NCBI GenBank assembly: GCA_902539165.1
Contig: CACBHY010000002.1
Coordinates: 124,001-188,000 of the forward strand
Reading direction: 5' to 3'
Source of the DNA: an uncultured Pelagibacteraceae bacterium
GTDB lineage: Bacteria > Pseudomonadota > Alphaproteobacteria > Pelagibacterales > Pelagibacteraceae
Length of the DNA stretch: 64,000 nt
Shown piece after piece: positions 1-7,688 of this stretch (the first letter of the stretch is position 1; each line of letters begins with the position of its first letter). The notes under the pieces were generated by a model that did no database searches, was not told where the DNA came from, and worked only from the letters and a program-made list of their open reading frames with translations. Both the position numbers and the translations under genes were made by a program.

Positions 1-450
1 AATTTAACTAAATTATTATCTGAGGCTGACCTTTTAGTTGGGGGTGTTTTAATTCCAGGGGCTGAAGCACCAAAATTAGTTACTAAAGAAATGTTAAAAT
101 TTATGAAACGTGGATCTGTAATTGTTGATGTTGCAATAGATCAGGGTGGATGTGTTGAAACAAGTAAACCAACTACCCATGGAGATCCAACTTATATAGT
201 TGATGATGTTGTTCATTATTGTGTAGCAAATATGCCTGGTGGTGTACCAAGAACATCAACATTAGCCTTAAACAATGCTACACTTCCATTTTTAGTAAAA
301 CTTGCAAATAAAGGTTATCAAAAAGCTTTGGGCGAAGACAAACATTTTTTAGCAGGACTAAATGTTTACAAAGGTCAAGTAACCTATAAAGCTGTTGCTG
401 ACGTTTTTGGTCATAGCTTTGTAGAGCCTGGAGAAGCTATCAAAAATTAG
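1..450 (+). CDS. ald: alanine dehydrogenase, C-terminal part (cut by window edge)
   Basis: The frame is open from base 1, so the N-terminal part lies outside the window; 149 residues are seen. Alanine dehydrogenase interconverts L-alanine with pyruvate and ammonium using NAD. The visible stretch [13 protein letters not shown], followed shortly by ETSKPTTH, is the conserved end of the NAD-binding domain in this family, and the tail matches the usual C-terminal helices. The TAG stop ends two bases before the ATG of the dimethylglycine dehydrogenase-like gene, so the two are probably one transcript. That would link demethylation of N-methyl amino acids with amino acid/ammonium exchange (inference). 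The family call is confident. Confidence 0.93.
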   Translation, partial: NLTKLLSEADLLVGGVLIPGAEAPKLVTKEMLKFMKRGSVIVDVAIDQGGCVETSKPTTHGDPTYIVDDVVHYCVANMPGGVPRTSTLALNNATLPFLVKLANKGYQKALGEDKHFLAGLNVYKGQVTYKAVADVFGHSFVEPGEAIKN

Positions 451-452
451 TG

Positions 453-2897
453 ATGGATAAAAAGTATCCTTCAAGCACAAAAGTTGTTGTAATAGGAGGC
501 GGAGTTATTGGATGTTCTGTTGCTTATCACTTAACAAAGTTTGGTTGGAAAAATGTTGTTTTATTAGAAAGAGACCAACTAACATCCGGAACAACTTGGC
601 ATGCAGCAGGATTAGTTAGCCAGTTAGGTCCATCAGCCGTTGTAACTAAAATTAGAAAATATACTTTAGATTTATATAAAAATTTAGAAAAAGAGGTGGA
701 TCACTCAGCTGGACTAAGACTTAATGGTGCACTTTCAATTGCACAAACCGATAGTCGTTGGCAAGAACTTAAAAGACAAGCAACAACCGCTCAACTTTAT
801 GATGTTGATTTAAAGATACTTAATAAAGACGAGATAAAAAAAAAATACCCAATGATGAATACAGAGGACTTAAAAGGTGGTGTTTTAATGCCAGGAGATG
901 GCTCTGCGGATCCAAGTGGGGTAACTCATATGCTTGCAAAAGGGGCAAGAAAAGGAGGAGCAAAAATATATGAACAATCCCCAGTCGAAACTATATTGAC
1001 TAAAAATGGAAGAGTTCATGGCGTTAGAGTTAATGGTAAAGATATAGAGTGTGAGTATGTTGTTCTAGCAACTGGAATGTGGTCTAGACAAATTGGTGAA
1101 AAGATTGGAATTAGCATTCCTCTTTACCCTGCTGAACATTTTTATGTAATTACTGAACCAATAGAAAAGCTTTCACCAACTTTACCAGTGATTAGAGATT
1201 TTGATAGCAGTGTTTATTTTAAAGAAGATGCAGGGAAATTATTAATTGGAATATTTGAGGGTAAATCTATACCTGCCTTTAATAAAACTAATCAAGTACC
1301 AGAGGATTTCTCTTTTGGAGAACTTCCTGAAAATTTTGAGCACTTCGAACCTTATTTAGAAAAATCTATGAAAAGGTTTCCTGTATTAGAAAAAATAGGA
1401 ATTAGAAAATTTTTTTCAGGCCCAGAATCTTTTACCCCTGACACCAATTCTTTATTAGGTGAAGTTCCTGAGGTAAAAAATTTATTTGTAAGCTGTGGTT
1501 TAAATAGTATTGGAATTGGGAGTGGAGGAGGTGTTGGAAAAGTAACTGCTGAATGGTTAATGAATGGACATATTAATGAAGATATTTTTAATTACGATAT
1601 AAAAAGATTTCAGAAATTTCATTCTGAATTAGGTTTTATTAAAGATAGGATTACCGAGTCTTTAGGGGATTTATACGGAATGCATTGGCCTTACAAACAA
1701 CACAAAACGTCAAGAAATATAAAAATTTTACCTCATCATGATTTATTAAAAAGTTTTGGAGCATGCTTTGGAGAGTCAGCAGGATACGAAAGACCAATGT
1801 GGTTTGCGCTCGATGGCGAAAAAACTGAATATGAATACAGTTACAACTATCAAAATTGGTATCCAGCTGTTGAGTACGAGACAAGTAATACAGTCAATAA
1901 TGTAGGTTTGTTTGATTTAACTCCATTTTCTAAATTTGAAATCAAATCAGATCAAGCTCATGAAAATCTACAAAAGATTTGTACAGCAAATATTAAAAAT
2001 GAAGTTGGAAAATGCACCTATACTCACATGTTAAATGAAGATGGGGGTATAGAAACTGATCTGACAGTAGTCTGTATTGATCAAAATTATTTTAGAATTA
2101 TTAGTTCAGCGGCAACAAGAGAAAGAGATAAATTTCATATTAAAAAACATTTGTCAGATGGAATTGATCTTAAAGATATAACAGACGATTATTGTGTATT
2201 TGGTGTTTTTGGTCCAAAAAGTAGATCTTTAATGCAAGAGTTAAGTGAAGAAGATTTTACAAATGAAAATTTTAAGTTTGGGCATGCTAAATATATTAAA
2301 ATCGACAATACAAAAATTTGGGCTCAACGATTATCGTATGTTGGGGAGCTTGGTTATGAATTGTATATAAAAATAGCTGATGCTAAAAAAATCTACGAAC
2401 TAATTATTAAAAAGGGAGAGAAATTTAATCTTTCTAATTGCGGAATGCATGCTTTAGATACCATGAGAATGGAAAGTGGTTTTTTGCATTGGGGTAATGA
2501 TATCTCACCGGAAGAAAATCAATTTGAGTCAGGACTGTCATTTACAATTAGTTTTAAAAAAGATGAAAATTTTATTGGAAAACGAATCCTAAAAAAAATT
2601 ATAAAAGAAAAAATTAAAAAAAGATTTGTAATGTTAATTTTAAAAGAAACTCAACCTGGCAAACCTTTAATGCTTCACGATGAGCCTATTTACCATGGAG
2701 AAAAAATAATAGGTAGAACTACTTCAGGAAACTATTCATTTAATTACAAAAAAAATCTAGCATTTGGATATATTGATAACAAATATTTACATGAGAAAAT
2801 TCTTAAAAATAATCTTTATATTGAAGTTGAAAAACATAAATATCTTGCTGAAATATTGTCTAGACCGCTCAAAAATAGTGATTATAAAATAATATAA
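453..2897 (+). CDS. FAD-dependent dimethylglycine/sarcosine dehydrogenase with GcvT-like C-terminus
   Basis: Protein of 814 residues. Residues 11-40 are an FAD Rossmann motif with GGGVIG. TTWHAAGL follows at 47-54; its His50 aligns with the residue that carries covalent FAD in dimethylglycine and sarcosine dehydrogenases. The second half (about 425-800) is a GcvT fold with the C-terminal barrel, which in this family passes the released methylene group to tetrahydrofolate. Expected reaction: oxidative demethylation of dimethylglycine or sarcosine. A GTG at 450 overlaps the ald stop codon, but the ATG at 453 fits better. Dimethylglycine and sarcosine dehydrogenase cannot be told apart by eye. 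It fits the betaine/carnitine theme elsewhere in the window. Confidence 0.88.
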   Translation: MDKKYPSSTKVVVIGGGVIGCSVAYHLTKFGWKNVVLLERDQLTSGTTWHAAGLVSQLGPSAVVTKIRKYTLDLYKNLEKEVDHSAGLRLNGALSIAQTDSRWQELKRQATTAQLYDVDLKILNKDEIKKKYPMMNTEDLKGGVLMPGDGSADPSGVTHMLAKGARKGGAKIYEQSPVETILTKNGRVHGVRVNGKDIECEYVVLATGMWSRQIGEKIGISIPLYPAEHFYVITEPIEKLSPTLPVIRDFDSSVYFKEDAGKLLIGIFEGKSIPAFNKTNQVPEDFSFGELPENFEHFEPYLEKSMKRFPVLEKIGIRKFFSGPESFTPDTNSLLGEVPEVKNLFVSCGLNSIGIGSGGGVGKVTAEWLMNGHINEDIFNYDIKRFQKFHSELGFIKDRITESLGDLYGMHWPYKQHKTSRNIKILPHHDLLKSFGACFGESAGYERPMWFALDGEKTEYEYSYNYQNWYPAVEYETSNTVNNVGLFDLTPFSKFEIKSDQAHENLQKICTANIKNEVGKCTYTHMLNEDGGIETDLTVVCIDQNYFRIISSAATRERDKFHIKKHLSDGIDLKDITDDYCVFGVFGPKSRSLMQELSEEDFTNENFKFGHAKYIKIDNTKIWAQRLSYVGELGYELYIKIADAKKIYELIIKKGEKFNLSNCGMHALDTMRMESGFLHWGNDISPEENQFESGLSFTISFKKDENFIGKRILKKIIKEKIKKRFVMLILKETQPGKPLMLHDEPIYHGEKIIGRTTSGNYSFNYKKNLAFGYIDNKYLHEKILKNNLYIEVEKHKYLAEILSRPLKNSDYKII

Positions 2898-2947
2898 TTC
2901 TGTATAATGGGTTTGATTTTTAGAGAAATTTCTGCTTTGATTACCTT

Positions 2948-3154
2948 GTGAAAAGTAATCATTTTAAAGAAGTTTCATCTAAGATTAGTAATTACTCAAA
3001 TAATTTACCAGATTCTAAATCTAAAACTACCAACATTAATGTATTGTTAAATAGAGTTAGATTGGAAAATAAAAAAAATTTTAAGAAAAAAATATTTATT
3101 TTAATAGCAGCATCACTCCCCTTATTGGCAGTTTTACTAATTATTCTGTCTTAA
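2948..3154 (+). CDS. small single-pass membrane protein, unknown function
   Basis: 68 residues from a GTG at 2948; no ATG lies near in frame. The first 45 residues are polar and Lys/Asn-rich. The end (about 47-68) is one hydrophobic segment, IFILIAASLPLLAVLLIILS, so the protein is probably a tail-anchored inner-membrane protein. Such small proteins can belong to cell-envelope systems, but no family is recognised. It lies 50 bases after the dehydrogenase and 60 bases before the broken tRNA-Met copy. The start and the reality of the gene are moderately supported by its clean membrane segment and position. Confidence 0.5.
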   Translation: MKSNHFKEVSSKISNYSNNLPDSKSKTTNINVLLNRVRLENKKNFKKKIFILIAASLPLLAVLLIILS

Positions 3155-3189
3155 AAATATATAAAAAGCTTATTGAAACAAAAAGGATT

Positions 3190-3195
3190 TATAAT
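3190..3195 (+). promoter_or_regulatory. -10-like TATAAT ahead of the broken tRNA-Met
   Basis: A perfect TATAAT lies 19 bases before the first base of the truncated tRNA-Met copy. TTGAAA occurs at 3173-3178, but an 11-base spacing is too short for a standard -35. The element probably served the original tRNA gene, which suggests that the 3215 position was the native tRNA locus. No equally good -10 is seen directly before the intact copy at 4721. Confidence 0.35.
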
Positions 3196-3214
3196 ATAAA
3201 TCTCATTGTTACAT

Positions 3215-3269
3215 GGCGGGGTAGCTCAGTTGGTTAGAGCGCAGGACTCATAAGCCTGAGGTCAGTGGT
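3215..3269 (+). pseudogene. truncated tRNA-Met(CAU), 5' 55 bases only
   Basis: Identical to the first 55 bases of the intact tRNA-Met at 4721-4797: acceptor 5' strand, D arm, anticodon arm with CAT and 5' side of the T arm. Identity stops in the T loop, and the 3' T stem, acceptor 3' strand and CCA are absent, so it cannot fold as a tRNA. The antisense methyltransferase gene reads into it and takes its stop codon from bases 3262-3264. The break in the T loop is typical of events at tRNA genes used as integration sites, but no integrase gene is present nearby. Confidence 0.85.
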
Positions 3270-4314
3270 CGTTATCCTTTAATTTTAAATATTTTTTTAT
3301 TAATTGATAAATTCTCATCAACTTAATTGGAATAAAATTTGGATATTCATGATTTTTTGCTAATTTTTTAATTTTTGAAAGTTCCTCAACAATTTCATTT
3401 GTTTCAACATCAATTTTTTTTGTGATTAAAGTGTGTAGTCTATAAAAAAACAAATATTGATTAGAGTAAATTACTTTGCATTTCTTATCATATGGATATT
3501 CGTATAACCTTATCTTTTCACCTGATGTATCTTTAAAATATCTATTGTTATTGAAAAAAAAACCCTCACTTTTTAAATTCTTTTCAATAATTTTGAAATA
3601 TTCCTTTATATCTTTTTTTCGCATCTCCATAAAACTTGCTGAATTAATTACACAATTTAACTTAAGGTTTGTTTGAATCTTAATTGAAGGTGGTAATAGA
3701 AAAATATCATATTTTTTGACATGTTCTTCCTCTAAACATAAATTTGGCAAATCTTCAGCAAAACAAATTTTTTTATTGGGGAAAAATTGAGTTAAATAAT
3801 ATCCTTGTAAAATCAATTGTTCTGGTAAATCAATAATAAAATATTTCGCATTATATTCATTCAATATCATTCTTGCTAAATTTCCAAATCCCGCTCCTAT
3901 TTCTAAAATATTTAAATTTTTATCTTCTTTTTTGAGGCAATATTTCTGAATTAATAGATACAAAATAATATGATCTAACTGAACTAAATCAATATATTTA
4001 TCTTTGTAATTTATAAAAATTTTATTTTCACCTATATTTTTTTCCATAAAAAAGTGATTAACTTTATCAAAATCTAAATTAAAAAGTTCTAATGTATTTT
4101 TAAAATCTAAAATTTTTTTATTTAAAAAATCTAAGTTTATGAGTCTCGAATTATCTAATCCATCACTTAGTCCATTTTGTCTAAATTTTGTAATTTCTTC
4201 AAAACTTAAATTATCAAATTTTTTTCCAATATATTTATCCCAGTGCTCAGACTTGAACTTTTTATCAATTAATTTTTTATTTGATAAAATTTTATCTATA
4301 TCTTTTGATTCCAT
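3262..4314 (-). CDS. putative sugar O-methyltransferase-like SAM-dependent methyltransferase
   Basis: About 350 residues from the ATG at 4314 (a TTG lies two codons upstream). The SAM-binding motif LEIGAGFGN is near residues 137-145, and an acidic IDLPE-type second strand follows about 25 residues later. Layout and length resemble the putative sugar O-methyltransferase family found in surface-polysaccharide clusters; the substrate is unknown. The last residues (DNDH and stop) are encoded by the antisense strand of the tRNA-Met fragment, so the natural C-terminus may have been altered by the junction. It is very AT- and Lys/Asn-rich, like the other island genes. It sits antisense to the tRNA and leader RNA and is probably a horizontally exchanged accessory gene. 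Confidence 0.7.
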   Translation of the reverse strand: MESKDIDKILSNKKLIDKKFKSEHWDKYIGKKFDNLSFEEITKFRQNGLSDGLDNSRLINLDFLNKKILDFKNTLELFNLDFDKVNHFFMEKNIGENKIFINYKDKYIDLVQLDHIILYLLIQKYCLKKEDKNLNILEIGAGFGNLARMILNEYNAKYFIIDLPEQLILQGYYLTQFFPNKKICFAEDLPNLCLEEEHVKKYDIFLLPPSIKIQTNLKLNCVINSASFMEMRKKDIKEYFKIIEKNLKSEGFFFNNNRYFKDTSGEKIRLYEYPYDKKCKVIYSNQYLFFYRLHTLITKKIDVETNEIVEELSKIKKLAKNHEYPNFIPIKLMRIYQLIKKYLKLKDNDH

Positions 4315-4419
4315 ACACAAAAATTATTTTAAATAAATTAATTTGTTTAAAATTTTTAATATGATAATGATTTATATTATCAATACAAACTAAATGAAAT
4401 TTTTTTCAAAATTACTTCT

Positions 4420-4713
4420 ACGACTGTCTAAACGTTAGTATTATAAAGCTAACTATAAGTACCTAATTTGAAATCAGGTAAGGTACTCTAAACGTTTAGT
4501 TCGAATTCCAAAATGACTCTGGTACCTCTATTGATGGACCATAGGAGTCCCTAACAAGGGACGACCGCAGGAACCTCGTAAGACGTTCATCCTGACTCAC
4601 ATAGGGCGCACTCGGCACAGCTTGACACACTCTTTTATTGAATTTATAAACTCGCCTGATAAACTCTAATTACAACAAATCGCTTAGTGTTTGTTAAGAA
4701 AGAAGAGGGGAAA
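4420..4713 (+). ncRNA. structured leader RNA, speF-leader-like (candidate)
   Basis: This stretch is visibly richer in G+C than its surroundings and has no long ORF. Complementary arms seen: CTAAACG 4428-4434 with CGTTTAG 4493-4499, enclosing GTTAG 4434-4438/CTAAC 4449-4453 and AGTACC 4458-4463/GGTACT 4482-4487. Then GGAC 4536-4539/GTCC 4547-4550, which competes with GTCCC 4547-4551/GGGAC 4558-4562. Near the end AACAAA and TTTGTT pair around 4674-4696. The 4525-4635 core resembles, from memory, the alphaproteobacterial speF leader upstream of ornithine decarboxylase. That identity is not proven; a covariance-model search would decide. No speF gene follows; a ribosome site, an ATG and then tRNA-Met do. 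Confidence 0.55.
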
Positions 4714-4716
4714 ATG
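4701..4716 (+). promoter_or_regulatory. orphan ribosome binding site plus ATG fused to tRNA-Met
   Basis: A strong purine-rich Shine-Dalgarno (AGAAGAGGGG, 4701-4710) is followed by ATG at 4714-4716. The codon after the ATG is TTT, and from 4721 the sequence is tRNA-Met. In frame this reads only MFWRGSSVG before a stop inside the tRNA D arm. The site looks like the translation start of a gene whose body has been replaced by the tRNA. Confidence 0.5.
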
Positions 4717-4720
4717 TTTT

Positions 4721-4797
4721 GGCGGGGTAGCTCAGTTGGTTAGAGCGCAGGACTCATAAGCCTGAGGTCAGTGGTTCGATCCCACTTCCCGCTACCA
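4721..4797 (+). tRNA. tRNA-Met(CAU), elongator type
   Basis: The 77-base cloverleaf includes an encoded CCA. The acceptor stem GGCGGGG/TCCCGCT has G-U pairs at both ends. The D stem GCTC/GAGC is good, the anticodon loop is CTCATAA with CAT at 4755-4757, and the T stem AGTGG/CCACT has loop TTCGATC. The D-loop and overall form match elongator methionine tRNA rather than initiator. Position 31-39 of the anticodon stem is an A-G mismatch, shared with the truncated copy at 3215. There is no promoter of its own close by, and the next ORF starts five bases after the CCA. Confidence 0.93.
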
Positions 4798-4802
4798 AAA
4801 AT

Positions 4803-5582
4803 ATGGCAAGTTCTAAGGAGATAAATACTAATTTTATAAAAAAACTTATAAAGAGTTTTTTTGAAGCTTTTGGATACGAAATAAAAAGAAAAAATAATTT
4901 TTTTGATAGATATAGTAATTATATTGCTGAATTAAATGATGAAGAAAAAATCCTTATAAATAAATTTGAAAAAATTAGCTTAGTAACCAGATTAAATCTA
5001 TGGTCTATATTACAAAGCATCAAGTATATAGAGGATAATAAAATTGAGGGCGATTTTGTAGAATGCGGTATATACAATGGTAATACCCTGTCATTACTAG
5101 GTATTTTGCTAAATAAATACAATTCAAAAAGAATGATTTGGGGGTACGACACTTTTGAGGAGGGGTTTATAAAAAATACTTTAAGCTTTAATGATAAAGA
5201 ATTTAATAAAAAAGATATAAATCTTGAAAAAGATACAACTAAATATCTAACAATGAAGGAAGTAATAGCAAATATAAATAATAATGATTATTTTGATGAA
5301 AAAAAATATCATTTAATTAAAGGTGATATAATAAAAACTTTAGATAATAGTAAAAATATACCTGAAAAAATTTCTTTTTTAAGAATGGATACCGATATAT
5401 ATAATACAACAAAAAAACAACTTGAAATTTTATACCCAAAACTTTCAATAGGTGGCGTTCTTCACATAGATGATTATGGATTTTGCCCAGGCGTAAAAAA
5501 AGCTGTAGATGAGTATTTTGTTAATAAGAAAGTATGGTTACATAGAGTTGATTTAACTTGTAGATATTTAATTAAATCTTAA
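4803..5582 (+). CDS. TylF/MycF-like SAM-dependent O-methyltransferase
   Basis: 259 residues. VECGIYNGNT (about 86-95) is the SAM-binding motif I of the macrocin O-methyltransferase (TylF) family. RMDTDIY near residue 195 and GGVLHIDDYG near 220 carry the acidic residues that bind the metal in this family. Members methylate sugar hydroxyls, so modification of a surface-glycan sugar is likely, in line with the adjoining rhamnose genes. The start lies five bases after the tRNA CCA with no room for a Shine-Dalgarno, so translation probably starts on a processed or leaderless mRNA. Strong AT bias like the rest of the island. Confidence 0.82.
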   Translation: MASSKEINTNFIKKLIKSFFEAFGYEIKRKNNFFDRYSNYIAELNDEEKILINKFEKISLVTRLNLWSILQSIKYIEDNKIEGDFVECGIYNGNTLSLLGILLNKYNSKRMIWGYDTFEEGFIKNTLSFNDKEFNKKDINLEKDTTKYLTMKEVIANINNNDYFDEKKYHLIKGDIIKTLDNSKNIPEKISFLRMDTDIYNTTKKQLEILYPKLSIGGVLHIDDYGFCPGVKKAVDEYFVNKKVWLHRVDLTCRYLIKS

Positions 5583-5584
5583 AT

Positions 5585-6298
5585 CTAGTTATTTTTTTTT
5601 AAAATTGTTTTTAAAATATTTAAATTCATTGTTTGATTTAACGGTAGTTTTAGATTTTTACTAACTTTAGCAATTTTAATTTTATTATTAAATTTTTTCG
5701 CAAAATCAAATACCGATTGAGATTTACCTCCTACATTAATTATTCCCTTTAAATTTAGAATTTTTGGTAAAATATTTACTAAATCTTCATGAAACATAAA
5801 ATTTGTTCGCAACTCTTTAAAAGCTTTTTTATGAACAAAAGGTTTTTCTGTCATTGTAATTCTTAAAATTAAAGAGTTTTTATACATTTGAACAGCACAT
5901 TCTCCCCCTAGTTTTGAAAGTCCATAATTATTAAATGGTTTTACCGGGTCTATCTCCTTGTAATTTCCCTTAGTTCCCTCATAAACATATCCAGTTGAAA
6001 AGTATATAAGTTTGATTTTATATTTTTTACATATTTTAACTATATTACATGTTCCTATAATATTTAAATCGATACTTTTTGTTATATTTTTCTGATGGAC
6101 ATGCATCGGTCTTGATAACCCAGCGCAATGCATAATTATTTTTGGTTTAATTTTTTTTATAATTTTTTCTAATGAATTTGGATTTAAAATATTACATTCT
6201 TTTTTTGTCGCAAAATAAAAATTTAAGTTAGTTTTAAACTCTTTTAATTTTTTACAAAATCTTCCTTCACCACCAGTTACTAAAATTATTTGACTCAT
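5585..6298 (-). CDS. rmlD: dTDP-4-dehydrorhamnose reductase-like SDR protein
   Basis: 237 residues from the ATG at 6298 (a TTG precedes it). An extended SDR with Rossmann start ILVTGGEGRF (the usual GxxGxxG is imperfect), an asparagine/Ser/Thr region IYFSTGYVYEG and catalytic YGLSK near residue 128. RmlD reduces dTDP-4-keto-rhamnose to dTDP-L-rhamnose with NADPH. It is shorter than the usual 280-300 residues, mainly at the C-terminus. Its position after rmlC in an rmlBACD-ordered operon supports the role, but a different sugar reductase or epimerase is possible. It ends two bases from the convergent methyltransferase. Confidence 0.7.
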   Translation of the reverse strand: MSQIILVTGGEGRFCKKLKEFKTNLNFYFATKKECNILNPNSLEKIIKKIKPKIIMHCAGLSRPMHVHQKNITKSIDLNIIGTCNIVKICKKYKIKLIYFSTGYVYEGTKGNYKEIDPVKPFNNYGLSKLGGECAVQMYKNSLILRITMTEKPFVHKKAFKELRTNFMFHEDLVNILPKILNLKGIINVGGKSQSVFDFAKKFNNKIKIAKVSKNLKLPLNQTMNLNILKTILKKNN

Positions 6299-6303
6299 CA
6301 AAA

Positions 6304-6825
6304 TTAATTTTCTAAATATTCATTAAACGACATTGCATTCTTATCTTTTTTTGAAAGAATTTTTTTATTTATTGGCCATTTGATATTTAAATCTTTGTCA
6401 TTACAGTTTATTGATATTTCACTATTTTTATCTCTGTATCTGGAGCAGCTATAAATTACATAGTTATCTTTTTCTAGAGCTTGAAAACCATGAGCAAATC
6501 CTGGTGGAATATAAATTGAAGTAGCATTCGCCTCACTTAAAATACAACTAAAATGTTTTCCAAATGTTTTTGATTTTTTTCTTAAATCAACAGCAACATC
6601 AAATATTCGTCCTTTAATTACACTCACAAATTTTCCTTGAGACTTCTTAGTTTGTAAATGTAAACCGCGAACAACATTTTTTTTTGAATATGACATCACA
6701 ACAAAGGGAAATTTTGTATTAATTTTATTTTCTCTTACAATTTCTTTAAAATAACCTCTTTTATCATTAAATACGTTATGTTTTATTAAAAATAGGTTTT
6801 TTAATTTTTTGTTTATAATTTTCAC
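6304..6825 (-). CDS. rmlC: dTDP-4-dehydrorhamnose 3,5-epimerase
   Basis: 173 residues, cupin fold. The conserved block VVRGLHLQ (about 50-57) holds the catalytic His, and IYIPPGFAHGFQAL (about 112-125) is the family signature. It converts dTDP-4-keto-6-deoxyglucose to the 4-keto-rhamnose epimer. It starts with GTG at 6825 in a GTGA overlap with the rmlA stop, which implies translational coupling. Length is close to the usual 180 residues. It lies third in a leftward operon rmlB-rmlA-rmlC-rmlD. Confidence 0.93.
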   Translation of the reverse strand: MKIINKKLKNLFLIKHNVFNDKRGYFKEIVRENKINTKFPFVVMSYSKKNVVRGLHLQTKKSQGKFVSVIKGRIFDVAVDLRKKSKTFGKHFSCILSEANATSIYIPPGFAHGFQALEKDNYVIYSCSRYRDKNSEISINCNDKDLNIKWPINKKILSKKDKNAMSFNEYLEN

Positions 6826-7688
6826 GAAATTATTTTTTTTAAATATTTTGAGTAATTACAATTTCCATAAAATTCAATAGATTTTTTAATGTCACTTCTT
6901 TTAATCCATCCATTACTTAACGAAATTTCTTCAAGACAAGCAATTTTAAAACCTTGTTGGTTCTCTATGGCGGATACAAAATTACTCGTTTTATAAAAGT
7001 CTTCAATTGATCCGGTATCAAGCCAAGCTCCACCTCTACCAATAAGTTCTGCTGATAAACGATTTTTTATTCTATATTGATTTAAAAGATCAACGATTTC
7101 TAACTCGTTTCTTTTTGATGGTTTTAATTTTTTAGCATATTCAATTACTTTATTATCAAAAAAATACAGCCCAGTTATCGCTAAGTCAGAAAAAAATTTT
7201 TTTGGTTTTTCTTTTATTTTCACAATTTTTTTATCTTTTACTTGTGCAACACCAAAATTTTTGGGATTTACTACTTTGTGGAGAATTACCTTAGCGCCAT
7301 CTGTTATATTAACACATTTTGTTAGCATTTTTGTCAATGACTGCCCGTAAAAGAAATTATCTCCTAAAATCATTGCGACTTTATCCTTTTTAATAAAGTT
7401 TTTTCCAAGAATGAAAGCATCTGGCAAACCCTTTGGTTTGTCTTGTTCTTTGTAGGTAATATTCATCCCCAATCTTTTTCCATCTGGAATTATTTTTTTA
7501 TACTGCTTAAGTTGTCCCTTATTAACTATAATGAGAACGTTTTTAATTTTTGATAACATTAATATAGACAAGGGATAAAATATTAAGGGTTTATCATAAA
7601 TTGGCAGAAGTTGTTTATTTACAGCTTTCGTTAAGGGACTCATTCTAGTTCCCATTCCTCCAGACAAAATAATTCCTTTTTTAATCAT
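6822..7688 (-). CDS. rmlA: glucose-1-phosphate thymidylyltransferase
   Basis: 288 residues, a normal length. The nucleotidyltransferase motif GGMGTRMSPLT is at about 10-20, PKGLPDAF and ILGDNFFYG follow, and GGAWLDTGS is near residue 220. It makes dTDP-glucose from glucose-1-phosphate and dTTP, the first step of dTDP-rhamnose synthesis. Its ATG overlaps the rmlB stop in an ATGA tetranucleotide. The window's phosphomannomutase/phosphoglucomutase at 62037 could supply glucose-1-phosphate (inference). Confidence 0.95.
   Translation of the reverse strand: MIKKGIILSGGMGTRMSPLTKAVNKQLLPIYDKPLIFYPLSILMLSKIKNVLIIVNKGQLKQYKKIIPDGKRLGMNITYKEQDKPKGLPDAFILGKNFIKKDKVAMILGDNFFYGQSLTKMLTKCVNITDGAKVILHKVVNPKNFGVAQVKDKKIVKIKEKPKKFFSDLAITGLYFFDNKVIEYAKKLKPSKRNELEIVDLLNQYRIKNRLSAELIGRGGAWLDTGSIEDFYKTSNFVSAIENQQGFKIACLEEISLSNGWIKRSDIKKSIEFYGNCNYSKYLKKIIS

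Noticed and set aside
450..452. GTG start for the dimethylglycine dehydrogenase-like gene
   Set aside because: It overlaps the ald stop and the ATG three bases later is a normal start.
1651..1884. Antisense ORF inside the dehydrogenase gene and similar small antisense ORFs elsewhere
   Set aside because: Shadows of well-supported genes with no family signature or ribosome site.
4420..4713. tmRNA, RNase P RNA, SRP RNA or 6S RNA as identity of the structured RNA
   Set aside because: No tag-peptide reading frame, no RNase P or SRP signature sequences, no long 6S-type rod; the ribosome site and ATG at the 3' end point to an mRNA leader.
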